This document shows positions 26,970 through 40,352 of a stretch of DNA of 64,000 bases, one piece after another. The notes under the pieces are model-generated. The model did no database searches and was not told the origin of the DNA. It saw only the letters and a list, made by a program, of their open reading frames with translations. The number at the start of each line of letters is the position of its first letter. The stretch's first letter is position 1. Position numbers and translations under genes: made by a program. Source of the DNA: Setophaga petechia (lineage: Eukaryota > Chordata > Aves > Passeriformes > Parulidae). Location: the NCBI GenBank assembly GCA_024362935.1, contig JANCRA010000019.1, positions 13,326,501-13,390,500 on the forward strand. Direction: 5' to 3'.

Positions 26970-28000
26970 TGCTGTTGTGCTGGTGCACTGGGTTTACATG
27001 GCAGGTAGAGGGGGGAGCTATAATAGTGCCTTCCGTTAGAAGCTGCCTGAAGGTTCCTCAAATTCTAGTAGAGCCACTGCCAGATGGGTCCAGGGTGGAT
27101 GTGCTGCTGGCCTGAGCTGAGTCAATGAGAGATGGTGGTAATGCCTCTGTGGTAACATATTTAAGAAGAAAGAAAAGTTATTGTGTAGATGTAATTGTGC
27201 TAGAGGAGGAAAGGAGTGAGAATATGTGAGAGAAACAGCTCTGCAGACACCAAGGTCAGTGCAGAGGGAGAGGCAGGAGGCGCTCCAGGCAGCAGAGCTG
27301 AGATTCCTCTGCAGCCCATGGCGAAGACCGTGGTGAAGTAGCTCTGACCCTGCAGCCCATGGAGATCCATGGGGGATCAGATATTCACCTGCAGCCCACA
27401 CCAGAGCATCTGGATGCTCAAAAGAAGGCTGTGACCCTGTGGGAGGCCCACACTAGAGCAGGGTCCTGGCAGTGACTTGCAAACCTTTGGAGAGAGGAAC
27501 CCGTGCTGGAGAAAATTTCCTGGCAGGACTTGTGACCCTGTGGAGGACCCACACTGTAGCAACCTGTTCTTTATGGGCTGCATCCTCTGGGGAAGGACCC
27601 ACACTGGAACTGTTCATGGAGACCTGTTCCCTGTGGGATGGACTCATGCTGGAGAAGTTCATGAAGAACTGTCTCCTCTGGGTGGGACCCACTCTGGAGC
27701 AGGGGAAGGACTCCTCTCCCTGAGCAGCAGCAACAGAAACAATGAGTGATGAACCAACCGTGACCCCTGTTCCTCATCTCGAGAAGGCAAAGCCCAGGAA
27801 GAATTTTAAATGGTAATAAATTCAATTAATATCCACAAATTGTGTCTCTTTTGCCCATGATGGTAATTAGTGAGTGATCTTTCCTTGTCCTTATCTCAAG
27901 TCCTGAATCTTTTGAAACATTTTCTCTCTCCTGCTGTGGAGGGGAGTGATAGAGTATGTTTGATGGGCTCCTGGCATCCAGCTGGGGTCAACCTGCTACA
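26970..28000 (+). mobile_element. Solo LTR of an avian endogenous retrovirus (about 1 kb)
   Basis: The region has the familiar features of a long, GC-richer avian LTR. There is an early 'gtgctggtgcactgggtttacatgg' block, then 'ctctgcagacaccaaggtcagtg'. Next come many near-repeats of 'gacccacactggagca' with 'ctgcagcccatgg' (about 27300-27720). The 3' part has 'tggtaattagtgagtgatcttt' and ends with 'catccagctggggtcaacctgctaca' at 28000. I assign it to a class III (ERVL-like) avian LTR from memory. The 5' edge is uncertain by some tens of bases and I see no clear target duplication. No internal retroviral genes adjoin it. Open frames here on both strands are by-products of the repetitive LTR body. 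Confidence 0.8.
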
Positions 28001-31000
28001 GGTGGAATCTCTTTGGACACATGAAGATCAGCTGGTACAAGGGATAGATAATCTTTTTGTTTATGAAGTTCACATCAGTGCCTGACAGGTCTTTGAGGTT
28101 CCTATTTCTTTAATGGATGAATTCCGATAAAAAAAATTAAAGTTTTTCAGGAGAACCTGCCAAGCACTAATTCTTGCTGAGATGCATCACTTAGACTCAT
28201 TTACAACTTTAGAAGTAGCCGACCTGCTAGATACCATATTTAAGAACAAATGTCACAGAAAAGTGTTCACGTACTCTTTTTAACAGATGCTCTTTTTAAT
28301 CAAATGCTCATATTGTCAAGACTTCCTTTCATTTATCCTCACAGTTTTCAAAAAAACAGACACTGAGGAAAACAAACTCCCCCGATCCTTTTCCAGACAT
28401 CTCAAATACTGGGTAACCTATCAGGATTAAAAAAAGGCAGTAGAAAAAGAGATTTATGAAGAGATGAGAATTACATTTAATAAGGGAGGGAGAAAAGTGG
28501 CATTAGAACTGGTCTAATAATATTGGATTTGAAGCAGCTTTTTCTGTAAAACTATTTCTTCCTCCCTCCCCCACACTCAGATCATTCCTTTCAAACAAAA
28601 GCAAACCTTTCACAACACCTTTACCGTTCAGCTGGCACAGTTGTTCTAGGATTCAATTCCAGTTCAATTACAGTGCCGGACTGTAATTGTCTGTTACACA
28701 CCTTGACAGCAGCCAACATGGGAGCCATGGTCAGGAGCAGAAGCAGAGTTAGGAGCTTTGCTTGTAAGAATCTTTCTCCTCCAGACATGTTACCAAATTC
28801 AACAAGAGATGAGATTCCTCCTTCCCTGCAGAGCCACCAGCCTTGAATTTAGAGGGATGGGAGAACAGGAAATGTCATCTCCATATATTTTTGTTGTGTG
28901 TTCACCAAGGATGACCATTTTCCTTATCTCTTATTGCACCCTATTAGGAAAGCCAAAGTTAGGCCACAGTGGCACCCTCAAAAGGAACACAGAAATTTAT
29001 CAGGAGAAGAAGAACAGGGACTGTCTCTAAAACATCAGTCTGTTGGACCCACTGGGATGGAGTAAAGAAAATAAAGCAATTGAAATATAAATAATACTAC
29101 AAACTAAAATAAAAATATACGTACAGTAAAACATGGACAGCACTGAAGCCATTTGACCTTTTTGTGTGTTGGAGAAATACACAATACCTCACTGCACCTG
29201 TAATCTTCCATTGTCCCAACACTGGTCTATGTATGACGTTTTCCTTACTAAGAGATAAGAGACATCAGATACAGTCAACAAGTCACTTACCTCACATGAC
29301 ATGGGGAAATCAGAGGATGCAATCTGCCTGTCCTCACACTCCTCCCAATACATTGCTATTGACCCACAAGATACCAGCTCAAACTAGAACATGCATTTCC
29401 ACGAGGTGCATTGGACGACAACAGTTGAGAAGGATAAGGACCTTTTCCTGCTGGCTATAGACACACTTTACTTTCCTAGGCAGCATCCAGGGGATGCACA
29501 TGCTGTGGAATTCTGCCAGGGGTTCATTATTTTAGCTCTGATGCCGCATGGGCTCAGCTGTCCCTGCAAGAGCAGCAGAGGTAGAAGTGAAGATCCCCAG
29601 TTCAGAGGAGGGTCATACATGGCTGTGCTGCTGTTGGACAAGCTTGGCTGCTCCTGCCATGGAGCACTGCTTGCTCTTCTTTCCAGGGGATTGGTTAAGC
29701 CCCAGCCAAATTATGACAAGATATTTCAGCTAACATGCACTCTGAAATGAACCACAAATGCTGAAATGGCATGCAATGTGCTCTCTAAGCCAAAGCACAT
29801 CTCCTAGCCTGGCTGATCCTTTCTCCCAGACTGCTGCCTTTCTTTGAGTTTCTGAGAGACAAGTAATTATTGATGTTTTTCCATCAGTTGGGTTATTCAA
29901 CCTGTTTTTTAACCTAGCCTAGCCTGGCCTAGCCTTTTATTTTTTAAAGATCCAGAATGGTTGTTATACACCATGCATCCTAAACTACTCTTAAATGAAG
30001 GAGCACTAGAATGCTTGCAGACTGATGCAGACAGCATCTGGCAAGCTTAAATGCTGTGGCAAAGTAGCAGACACCACATGTTAGATTTGTGGGGAGAGGT
30101 TTTTACCATTTTCCAATTTGGGTTTTGGGTCTTTGGTGTTTTGCAGCTGTCCTGATTAGTGTTACTAAAGCATGATTCTTTTAGATTTACTGTCTGTGCT
30201 ACAGGCCTGAAGATTTGGGGAGTTCTGGCAGAACTTAACATCAGTGCTGGTGGACAAATAAAATGACTCAGTTGCACAGATTCAACTTTTGGCTTTGTAG
30301 CTTCAAATCATAGAAGTGTCTTTCACTTGTACTTGTTTGCTTTCCTCTTTGAAGCAAAGAAAACTACAAACCACTGTAGATTTATAAGAATATATAAGGA
30401 TATCAGAGTTGGTTAGAGCCTCACTGCTATGGCTCCATAGTTTATTTTTTGAATAGGCTATATCACTAACATCACTGTTAATCTATGTTTTGGAGAATTG
30501 ACGATTCATTTTATTTATAAACTCAATGCAGTTGTTTCTTCCTGGCATTGTATCTGTATCTGACAGGCTTAAATTTTGCATGCTGTTGTTAAGAAGTACT
30601 GTAATGAGTTTGAAACACAGCCTTTCTTCAATCCATAGACATAAATATGTGATATTATGTTTATTTTACCCAGGCTGCCTTTGGGAATCACTGAACATGA
30701 AGACAAAACAGAAAATTCTCCTTCAAGTGAAGATATAAAATGAAATGAGACATGAGGACCTGATATGTGACTCAGTGACTTGAATCAAATTTAATTAATA
30801 GGAATCCAATCTGTGTGAAAGAGATAATATGCCATGACATGACACAGCTCTGCTATTTCATGTTCTTGCAGCATTGCTACAACACTGTGAACACAAGGAA
30901 TTACTATTACATAATATCAAAAGACCATGGTCAATGGGGCTGCTGATTTATGAAGTAGGGTTGTATATGGAATAGCTTGAGCCCAGCTCTGGCAGACCAG

Positions 31001-31389
31001 GCCCTGCATACCTGGCGTTGAGGCTGGTAATGAGCAAAAGGGGCACAGAACCATCCGCTGCTGCTCTGGTGCTCCATTCATGGTGTCACCTCTGATATAA
31101 CAGAAAAGCAGGTGATGGGTGGCTAAAATACTAATTTCTGCATAAACATGGAATCAAAAGAGAGCATCTGATGATGGGTGGGCAGAACACATGGTGGCCC
31201 TGGGTGCGTTTGGGAACTCCACTGATACTGACCACAATCGATGCTAGAAATGAAATCTGAATGACAGGGAATGAAGCACACAAGTTAGAGGTCTGGGGAA
31301 TGCTTGTTACATGTTTCAGCATGTTCATGTGCCAGTTCTGATGCCTAGAGAGGCTACCTGGAACAGAGGCTAGGCAGAGTTAGAGGAAT
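28001..31389. other. Intergenic, no feature recognised
   Basis: Between two LTR-derived blocks. The short open frames near 29.2-29.75 kb overlap one another in different frames and carry no recognisable motif. Confidence 0.6.
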
Positions 31390-31800
31390 AAAATAGGTAT
31401 TTATGAAAAAACCTTCAAAGGAAACACCTTGGGCAGCACAAGAGCCTGGCTGTGGCTCTGCCCAAGATGGACTCAAGATGGACCCAAGATGGACCCAAGA
31501 TGGACAACTGGTCATGAGTTTTCATACTTTTATAAGTTTTGGTCTATTCACATATTGGGGTTAATTGTCCAATTACAGCCTCATGTTCTGAAGTCCCATC
31601 TGCTCAGATTGCTCTCCTCAATTCACTATTTTCACCTTTTGGGCCCAAAGCAATGGTGTCCTTGGCTCTCAGGCTGGAGAAGGATAGTTTTGTCTAACCA
31701 GACAATGAAGAGAATTGCTAACAATTTACATGAAGTTGAAAGTCAGACTCTAAAGCAGTACAAAATCTGAAAAATAAGAAAGCTAAAACTTAAGGCATCA
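31390..31800 (+). mobile_element. LTR-like interspersed repeat fragment with an 11-bp array
   Basis: The block includes a four-copy 'caagatggacc' array, then 'ttataagttttggtctattc' and 'attggggttaattgtccaattacag', followed by 'ttttgggcccaaagcaatggtgtccttggctct'. I associate this combination with a retroviral LTR family of passerine birds, from memory. Ends are not clear, and the family cannot be named without a library search. Confidence 0.5.
31463..31506. repeat. 4 x 11-bp tandem repeat (caagatggacc)
   Basis: Four head-to-tail 11-bp units (last base c, t or a), inside the LTR-like block at about 31.4-31.8 kb. Confidence 0.95.
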
Positions 31801-34212
31801 GTTCTGCCACAAGAATACTGCATCTTAGCTTTTCTCTCTTAGTTACCCTCTTGCAGATTAAAAGTGATATCATTTGATTATTTAGGTGGACTAGTAAACC
31901 TAAAGGCCAAAATCCAAATCTCAATCTCTCTACCAAATTGTGGAAATAACAGGATTTAACCTCAGACTGCAGCTGTCCCTCATTTTGACTCAAAGGATGT
32001 TTGAAGGGGGTCTACTTTCCATTTCCACTTGGAAAGGAGTGGATTAAATTTTTTTTTTCCATTTATGAGAGCCAAAATCTCCCTATACTTTAGACTTCTG
32101 AATGAACAGAATGTCAACTCACAAGTCTAAGGAAGTGTAATTAACAGACTGATTTGAAGGCAGCATTCTTAGTTCACATTCAGATTCATGTTACACAATG
32201 ATGCATTTACAATGGTCTATTCTTCTTTTACATAACAATTAGGTCATAATTTCAAATAAGATTTTTATTTCTACAAAATTGCTGGCAATTAGTTTGTCAT
32301 CTGGATAGTAAAACCATCTGCCCAGAATTATTCCCACCAGGAAACTGAGGGTTTAGAAATCCCATGTACTTCCACACTTTAGAACGATACCACAAATATT
32401 CACCAGAAAGCCACTGTCTAAGAACTAAACCAAGTGCCTTGTGGAACAGACTCCTTTTGCCAGCATGTTTTCAAAATTACTAGAATGGTTTTAGAAACCT
32501 GACCAGAGACAACATAACCATTCAAAATCCTGCCAGAGACCTACAAAAGGTTTGAACATCAGTCTATATTTGGTACAGATGAAAGAGTAATTAGAAGGCT
32601 GTGGAAAATATTAGTATCCAAACTGTAACTTTTTCTCCACATTTCAGGTGCAGTACTCTCCATCTCAGAAGAGAAGGAAATGCATTATGTACTATTATGG
32701 AAGTGTCAAATAGCTTCTGTCTCAGATGTCAATGTTTAAAACTTTGGTGTATCATGGAATATGGAGGAGGTCATTGCATGGATTAGGACAAACTTAAAAT
32801 GACAAGAATAAAGTAATAAAAGATCAGTTTTTCACAGACAAATGTGGGAGAAAATATGTTAAAAAAAAACAAGAAAAGAAAGGAAAAAAGGAGAAGCATG
32901 AGATCAGTATCTTCTCTCATCACCCAGTGTCCCAGCTCAGGACTTGGACTGCTTAGCAGGAAGGAGGATAAACACCAAACTACATTTCCAAGCAAAACAT
33001 GATTCAAGAACTTAATAGAAGTCTCCAGTCAGAGCTCTGGCTTCAGGCTGCCATAGCACTCATCACATTTTTCTTGTTCCTATTCCTAGTGGGAAAAAAA
33101 AGAGCAAATATTAAGCAAAAAGGCCAGTAAGATTTAAGTGTCTGCTACAGTTACAGATCTGCACACTTGCCCATAACTTTCATTGAAACCAATGGGCAAC
33201 CCAATGCCTGGAATTTTTAATATCTTCAGCTTTTGATGGAGATATAGTCTTTGACTTCAAGGAATCCCAATTCTGCTTACCTGTAAGAAAGAAAATCACA
33301 AAAAAATTGTTCAGAAATTTAATTTCTCAATTGTCATTTAACACACATCTGTTGCCTGTGTTAAGCAAGAACAGCCAAAAGTAACAAGGGCACCTTCACT
33401 CCCAAGAAGTACTAACATTTGCTCTGTTACCCTCTTGGCACACCCATCACCTGTTTTGGTTCTTCTGCAGGGAAATGCCCAAGGAAAATCAGCAGAATCT
33501 TCAGATCTGCTGGTTCACACTGCTACTGGAGTAATGGAAAGAGGAATCAGTTGGCATAAGAGCAAGTATTTGAGAAATTCTGTACAAAAAGCTTACAGAA
33601 CAGTGGATTTCAGTTGGACTATCGAAATATCAAAAAGAATGCTAATATTCACAAGAGCTGACTTTCCCCTCCATGTAACTGTTGTTTAAAAGGGATATTG
33701 CAACCTTCCTAATGTTACTTTGCTGAGTTTTCCTTGTCTTCTAGAGAACCAAGTATATGGTTTAGGGTTGTTTTTTTGTTCCAAGTCCCCTTTAAAAAAC
33801 AAAAGGGCTCCAGGAAGGCTCTTACCAGGTATAAATCTGTATGTTTAAATTGAATTTCAAACTCTCGTTTTATAAGAAGGTATCAGGAGCAGTCTGAGAG
33901 GATTTACCTGCTGTGTAGTGGAAATATTACTGAGCAGGCCCCCTGTGACCCCAGATTAGTGACAAATACCAAATGGCATGTAAGTAGACCTCTGATATCC
34001 GTGATACAGATGCTCTACTGAATTTTAAGTAAGTCACATATAAATAATGACTGCACAGATAGATTTAGGAGCTGGAACATGAATTTAATGCAAAGTTAAT
34101 AATCCCTTCTGGAATTATAGCATTTTTTGAGGTAAAGGGGAATGTAATGGCTTTGTTTCTATTCAGTTGCTTGTCTTGGTACTGAGAACTGCACTTGTTT
34201 ACTCTGGAGAGG
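31801..34212. other. Intergenic, no feature recognised
   Basis: AT-rich unique sequence with no repeat or exon that I can identify. Confidence 0.6.
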
Positions 34213-34804
34213 TGTTTTGCTAGTTTTGGCTGGGATAGAGTTAATTTTCTTCACAGTAGCTTGTATGAGACTGTGTTTTGGATTTAGGCTGAAAACAGTG
34301 TTAGCAATTCAGGGATGTTTTAGTTACAGCTAAGCAGGGCTTGCACAGAGTCAAGAACTTTTCAGTGCCTCACTCCACCCCAATCCAGCAGTGAGCAGCT
34401 GGGGGTATGCAAGGAGCTGGGTGGGCACACTGCTGGGACAGCTGACAACAACTGACCAAAGGAATATTTCCCACCATATGGCATCATGCTTAGCATATAA
34501 AGATGGGGAAGGAAGAAGGAAGAGAGGGGATATTTGGAGTTATGGTGTTTTCTCAAGTCCCCATTATATGTGATGGAGCCCTGCTTTCAGCTGGGATGGC
34601 TGAACACCTGCCTGTCTATGAAATTGTGAAGACTTTGTTCTGCTTTGTTTGTGTACACAGCCTTGGCTTTAGCTATCAAACTGTCTTCATCTCAACCAAT
34701 GACTTTCCTTACTTTCACTCTTCCAATTCTCTCCCCCATGCAAAAGTGAGGGGAGTGAGTGAGTGGCTGCATGGGGCTTAGTGGCCTGCTGGACTGAAAC
34801 CACA
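34213..34804 (+). mobile_element. Solo LTR of an avian endogenous retrovirus (592 bp, TG...CA)
   Basis: The element runs from TGTTTTGCTAGTTTTGGCTG, followed by 'ggatagagttaattttcttc', to '...ggactgaaaccaca', so it has proper TG and CA ends. It carries a TATA-like 'catataaagatgggg' near 34494-34507 and the 3' block 'gtgagtgagtggctgcatggggctta', typical of avian ERVL-type LTRs. Flanking bases are 'agagg' before and 'ggagg' after: at best a four-of-five target duplication. No gag, pol or env sequence is attached, so this is a recombined solo LTR. Confidence 0.85.
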
Positions 34805-37800
34805 GGAGGAAGGAAAACAGGTATTCTGTCTATCCCGTGGACTTTTCTGAGGAGAGCTAAGGGCAGCACTGGATTTAGTGGCATGAGCACATGCCTCAGA
34901 GACAGGAGCCCTGATTTATGTGCCAGCTCCCAGGACTTTCTCTACTTTGCATTAAGAAGCTACAGAGAGGCAAAGTGTTTTTGCTCTGCAAACATCATCC
35001 TTGTGTGCTTCACTGAGAGCCTGCACATTTGCACTTCTCTTTTCTTCCTCTCCCATGGAACTCCTCCAGCTCTCTGAGAGGATAAAACAGCATGCAGCTC
35101 CCATATAGCTCTGGATGGGGTTGAAAACAGACCTGGCCTAAAGTCACCTGTATCCTGTGCAAGTGGTCACTAATCATTAAACTTCTGTGGGGATGGTGAA
35201 CAGGACACACACAGCTCCTACCATGTTCCTCAGCATGGGCAGCCTCCTGTCCTGCACAGGAAAGGATTCCAGCCATCACTGAGGGGGTAAGATGTGGTGC
35301 CCAAGCTCCTGGTAAGGTCAGGATTTTGTGCACAGTTCTGGCGCCAGTAGCTGGCTTCAACAGCTCCTCACTGAGGCTCCCAGTTCTCTCCAAGGAGAGA
35401 ATGCGGGACCAGCCCTGGATGTCCTGCAGGTGGCCAGCCACAGTGACACTTAGCTTTGCTGAGCCCGAGTCTTAACAATCCCTGGGGTGTTCTATGGCAG
35501 AGCCAAGAAATTAATTTGTCTTCCTAAACATAATTTTCTCCATATTGAACAACTCAACGTTCTTCCCCACTCCTTGCTTTGCATTATTTTCTCCAGGATT
35601 TATTATCCTTTACGTTTCAAATCAATTTGTGTTTTGTCTTTTTATTTCTAACTACTTTTCACCTTCTCTGCACTATACCATCTATCACTGCAGTCTCAGC
35701 TATTAAACTTAATGTAATATCTAGCTCTCACTTCACTTCCATGTCAAATTTGACATGACTTGGCAATGAATAAAGTAAAGAGGACTGGAGCTTCCTTTGC
35801 AAATTATTCAACTCCCACTTTAGAAAACAATGCATCTGTGCATAAGAATGGAAACAGCACAGTGTCAAAGGCCAGCCCTTCAGGAAGCAGCAGAGAGCAG
35901 TCCATGCAAAACATTTGTAAGTGAGGGTGAGAAACAAAACCCAAGCCACAAATACCTCTTCCCAGCTGAGACGCTGCCAGTGCTGGTGAAGTGATGGGAA
36001 GGGCAGATTGCATACTCGTACCTAGGTCTGACTTCCACACCACCTGGCAACATCATGTGGCTTCCGTGAGAGCTGGCATATCTGTATTTAGCTTTAGATA
36101 AATCCAAAAATTTTATTTTTCTTCTGCCGTTATTCTATTACCATTAGCAGGAACAAACAGACACTTAAAAACCAGAAATGGCAGTATAGAATATTAGTAA
36201 AAAACAACAGAAAAAATGTCCCTGGTGTATCAGAACTGGTGGAAGTTTATTTATACTCACACAAACGGAAATGCTGACAGTTACAAAGATGGATGATTTG
36301 AGTAGTCAAATGTTTATTTATCTTTATTTATCTTTCATAGCTGTGCTGGAGAACAAGAGTAAGGGACATTTTATATTGCAAACCATTTGCATAGTCACTT
36401 AGGTAACAGGTTCAATGATACACAACTAATTTTGCTGTCATAACAAAGCTTGGCAACAAATATGTCTGTCTATATTTGTGTACCTAGCTATATATCTATA
36501 TGTATGTATATGTATGCATATGTGTGTGTATATATGCACATCAATAGTGCAGAGAAGTTCACACAGTTGACAGGCTGTGGAGGGAATTCAGGATGTACTC
36601 CAGAGATTTCCACCTTTGCTGTGTCCTTTCTGGCACATGCAGGACCAGACCAGCTGTGCAGAGGTAATGGGGACAGGGCAAGAGTTTCAGGAGGAGCCAG
36701 AAGAGGGATGGCAACCAGCCCCCCCTTGATTTACACCACCCTGCCCTGGGGCCCATACTGAGTTATGTGCTGCTGTCCACCAAGCTGTGGCCAACCTGCC
36801 ATCCACACCATGAAGTTGGTGGGTAGGGTAGCCAAGAGACTGTGGGACCTCTCACTGGTCTCTTGTCACATCAATTCCTGAGCATAATCCTGAGCAGCTG
36901 CTGGGGGCCCATCTAGGAGTACTGGGTGCTCCACTCAGTGACCCCACCTGGTTACCTGCAGATCCTCTTTGCAGTTGCAGCCTTGTAACGCTCACACCTC
37001 TTCTCTATGTTTTTTTCCAGCCTAGGAGATGACTGTCTTCCCCTGGATTTTCCCATTTCCTTCTAGCCCTTTGCCTGCACAAGAGAGCTGGACAGATTTG
37101 GTAGAGCCAATGCCTGGCTAAACAGGGAATGGCAAAAGTGGCAGCTGTGCAGCCTTGCCATGGACAAAGGACAGGAAGACTGGGACAAGCCTGTGCTTCT
37201 CCCTTGGCATATGATAAAAAGAAACGTGTCTCTTGCTATCCATCCTCGAATTATGCAGGGCAGAATTCAACTCTGAGAGAAGCAGAAAACTGAAGAAAAA
37301 GGCAAAAAAGAATTTCTAACAATATTTTATTGGCTTGCATGGCAAGCATTTTTGAGACAAATGTACCACTCACCGAGCATGCATTCCAGTCATGAGAGAC
37401 ATAAATAATAATAATTACTATTTTTAATTTCACTTTCTTGGCACTACCTCAAAGTTACATGTGTTATTCTTAGAATAAAAACCATTACAGCTGAACATTT
37501 TTATCAGTGAGCATCTAAGAAATGGAAACTTCAAGCAGTCCTGACATGCTTCAAAAAGTGGACCCCAAGTTTATGTGTTGCCTACATTATCTCCTTCACT
37601 CTATAGGACTCCTTGCCTTCTTACAAGATTTTGATTTAAAAAGGGTTTTCATATTATGCTCCTTAAAAAAAATATTTTTTTCTGAGTATTTACTTGCTCA
37701 GAAAGAAAGACACTGACTTCAGGGGGTATTTAAGTGCTTGCTTCATCATACTAATTTCCAGCATCATTGGTGCTGTGCTGAAAACGTTTAATTCAGCTCT

Positions 37801-38479
37801 GAGCATGCAACTTCCATGGTGGTGCCAAGTATGTAGAAGCAGGTCCTTGGATTTGCTTCTATTTGTTAGGTCTCACTAGACCAGCAAGTGAGAGTAAGGA
37901 ATAACCTGCTGGCAGCCAAGGCTCTCACTGATGGGCAGAGAAGCAAAGAGGGATCTTCACCAGACCATGTGTGTACAGCAAAACTATAAAACTGCTATAA
38001 AATGGTGGTCACTGGCATTCTTCCCAATTTAAAGGGCAGCCCTGCTCTCTACTTTGTAAAGTTAAATGCCAGTCCTGAATTCCCAGATGTTCAGGCCTGT
38101 GAAACCTCAGAGGATGGGACTTGAGCCCTGAGTGAGATATCTGAATGGCAGACTCATCCATTCATATGGACTGCTTTGGATGACAGAGGCACCATGAAGT
38201 TCAGGCATTTGCTGTAACTCAGAGACATTTCCAGGACACCAAGGCCTTATTCTGCACTGACTATCTCTAGCTGCTGCTGATAAACAAAACAACTGCTGCT
38301 CATCTAACTGAGCTTTCTGTAAACTAGTTGCAAGTATTCTTTAACCTGCTTAACATCTCAGCTGGGCACCAGAAGGTGAATAACTTCTGTGTCTTGAGAC
38401 AGCAAAGAGAAGAGACATGTCTCCTCATTCCCAACCCAGAGGGCAGAAATATCACAGATTTGCATGCAAGACAATTGTT
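34805..38479. other. Intergenic DNA between the solo LTR and the EYA1 3' end
   Basis: Two GC-richer patches (about 35.0-35.5 and 36.55-37.2 kb) stand out. The first holds a 143-codon minus frame (35010-35441) with no recognisable domain. Both patches could be diverged repeats; I cannot name a family. Confidence 0.55.
36465..36542. repeat. TA/TG/TATG simple repeat
   Basis: An imperfect low-complexity run mixing TATC, TATG and TG units ('tatatatctatatgtatgta' and similar), downstream of EYA1. Confidence 0.8.
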
Positions 38480-38499
38480 TAATATGTTCACAAATCAAT

Positions 38500-38505
38500 T
38501 TTATT
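38500..38505 (-). promoter_or_regulatory. Candidate distal poly(A) signal of EYA1
   Basis: AATAAA on the minus strand, inside an AT-rich stretch, about 2.13 kb after the EYA1 stop codon. No further AATAAA on this strand is seen for roughly a kilobase beyond it, which makes it the best candidate for the distal 3' end. Cleavage would fall near 38470-38490. Not proven without transcript data. Confidence 0.5.
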
Positions 38506-40346
38506 AATTTAAAACAAAATTAATGAAGAAAAATTCTGTACACAATTGTGGACACAACACACTTTTTGTACAATAAGGCCCAGATAAACTGTTATTTTTT
38601 CAGTCCATGAGTGACTAAAAATTGAAAAGAGCCAAAGGAAAAAAAAGACAACCAATCCCCCCCATCACTGTCTACTTTGCTTGAGGAAAGAAAAGGCTAA
38701 TGATAGTCTCAATTCCAAAATCTATCCACAATGTGCTTTATGCATGTATGTGAGTCCAGCATGTGTTGCAAAACTCATACTGGGTAAAGTAAAGCACACG
38801 TGCAAGTCTTGGTAAGATAAAAACCTCTCTGTTGGTACTAAGGCAATCCACAAATATTTTATTCTAGCAGCAATGTGATTCCTCCAATAGAGAAGGGTGT
38901 TGATTTGTAGCTACATTGGTGCTCTGTAGCTTTGCAGGTAGCTGTTTTGAGGCTGGTGGTTTTTAAAAAAAAATGAAAGAAAAAGCCCAGAAAATTAACC
39001 AACAAAGGTGAGGCTTCTTTTAAATAAGATATTTAACTGGGCCAAGGGAATTGGTACAATTCAAGCCAAAAAGAGTCAGACTAACAGTTTATTTAACCAA
39101 GTAGCTCAAAGCCTTCAAGATCAGAAAAGTCACAAGTTCACAAACAGACATGGTCTAAGTTTGTCTTTTAAGTTAGTACAGACAAAAGCAAATTTTAACT
39201 CCTTGTTGATAACCATTTCAGCATTTCCATTGCCGGCAATGGATGTTATATCTTAGGAAAATCTGACTCCTGGTGGAAGAGGATTAAAAAACTTAAATGT
39301 ATATGAGCATTCTTGTTTAATTTTTCCAAAATATTCCCATTTCTAATTTCTAAAAATATTAGTGATGATAATTTCCTTCATTTTTGGATGAGACAAAAGC
39401 TATTCAGTATCAAGGTTCCAGTTTAAGTTACATCTTAAAATATATTTGTGTTCTTTCTCTACTACTTTATGGAATGAGTTCCTAATTAATTTCTTAATAC
39501 TCTAAGAAAGAGTTAATATGTTAACTTTAAAAGAGGAAACAAAAAGACAATAAAGGCCTCCTCTTCATTTGGGTTTTATCTGTATTTGCTTCAACCAGGG
39601 GGAACACACAAAATCAATCTTTTCATAATCAGAGGGGGTGAGAGAAGAAAATGGCAGAGAAACATCTGAGAACAAAACCCAATTCCTATTGACACTTGAC
39701 ATCCATGCTTTTGGTCTTGACAAATTTATCTAAAAAAAAATCCATTATCTACATATTTATATCCAACACATTGATAAGGCACTGCACAAGTTTGTGCACA
39801 CGTGGCCTCATTCTTCACCAACAAGGCGTTACTATCTTTCAATAGCATTTACCTTAACAATATGTAAAAGAATCATTCATTATTACAAATTTACACAAAA
39901 AATTCTTCCTGTACATGATTGTCTCAGTGATGTACCTATTAGTTTAAATTAGACATATTTTAAACTACTCTGTAATGTGCTAAAATCAAAAGTAGTTGCT
40001 GTACCATAAGGCAAAGGCTTATAATAGCCTTTAATCCTATTATACATATCCTCAGTTATATGATGTCAAAATACAGTCTGTTCATAAATAAGTAAAGATG
40101 TACAGAGTACCCTGGGTATGAGAAACCAAAACGTAAACCTTCTTTATAAGAAAATTACTCCACTGGTATTTTGTAAAATCTCAGTCTTCATTGTGCAATC
40201 AAGTTTGCTGTGTTGAAGAAATTGTGTGTGTCACATTGAAGAGGCTAAAAACTACAAAGCATTTGCAGGTCCTTTTTCTTTTCTTCACAGGTATGAACCT
40301 CTTATTTCCTTTTCTTCTTCTTCTTTTTTAAATTTTTTTTCCCCAT

Positions 40347-40352
40347 TTTATT
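40347..40352 (-). promoter_or_regulatory. Candidate proximal poly(A) signal of EYA1
   Basis: AATAAA on the minus strand about 285 nt after the stop codon, just before an A-rich stretch. It could support a short 3' UTR form. The downstream A-rich tract could also cause internal priming in poly(A)-based transcript data, so apparent ends here need care. Confidence 0.35.

Noticed and set aside
27036..27825. Cluster of short open frames on both strands
   Set aside because: All lie in the repetitive body of the LTR at 27-28 kb.
35010..35441. 143-codon minus-strand open frame
   Set aside because: GC-richer patch without recognisable domain, flanking splice sites or coding periodicity that I can see; probably chance or an old repeat.
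36559..37200. GC-richer patch considered as an exon or pseudogene
   Set aside because: No open frame matches a known protein and no consistent splice signals; origin left open.
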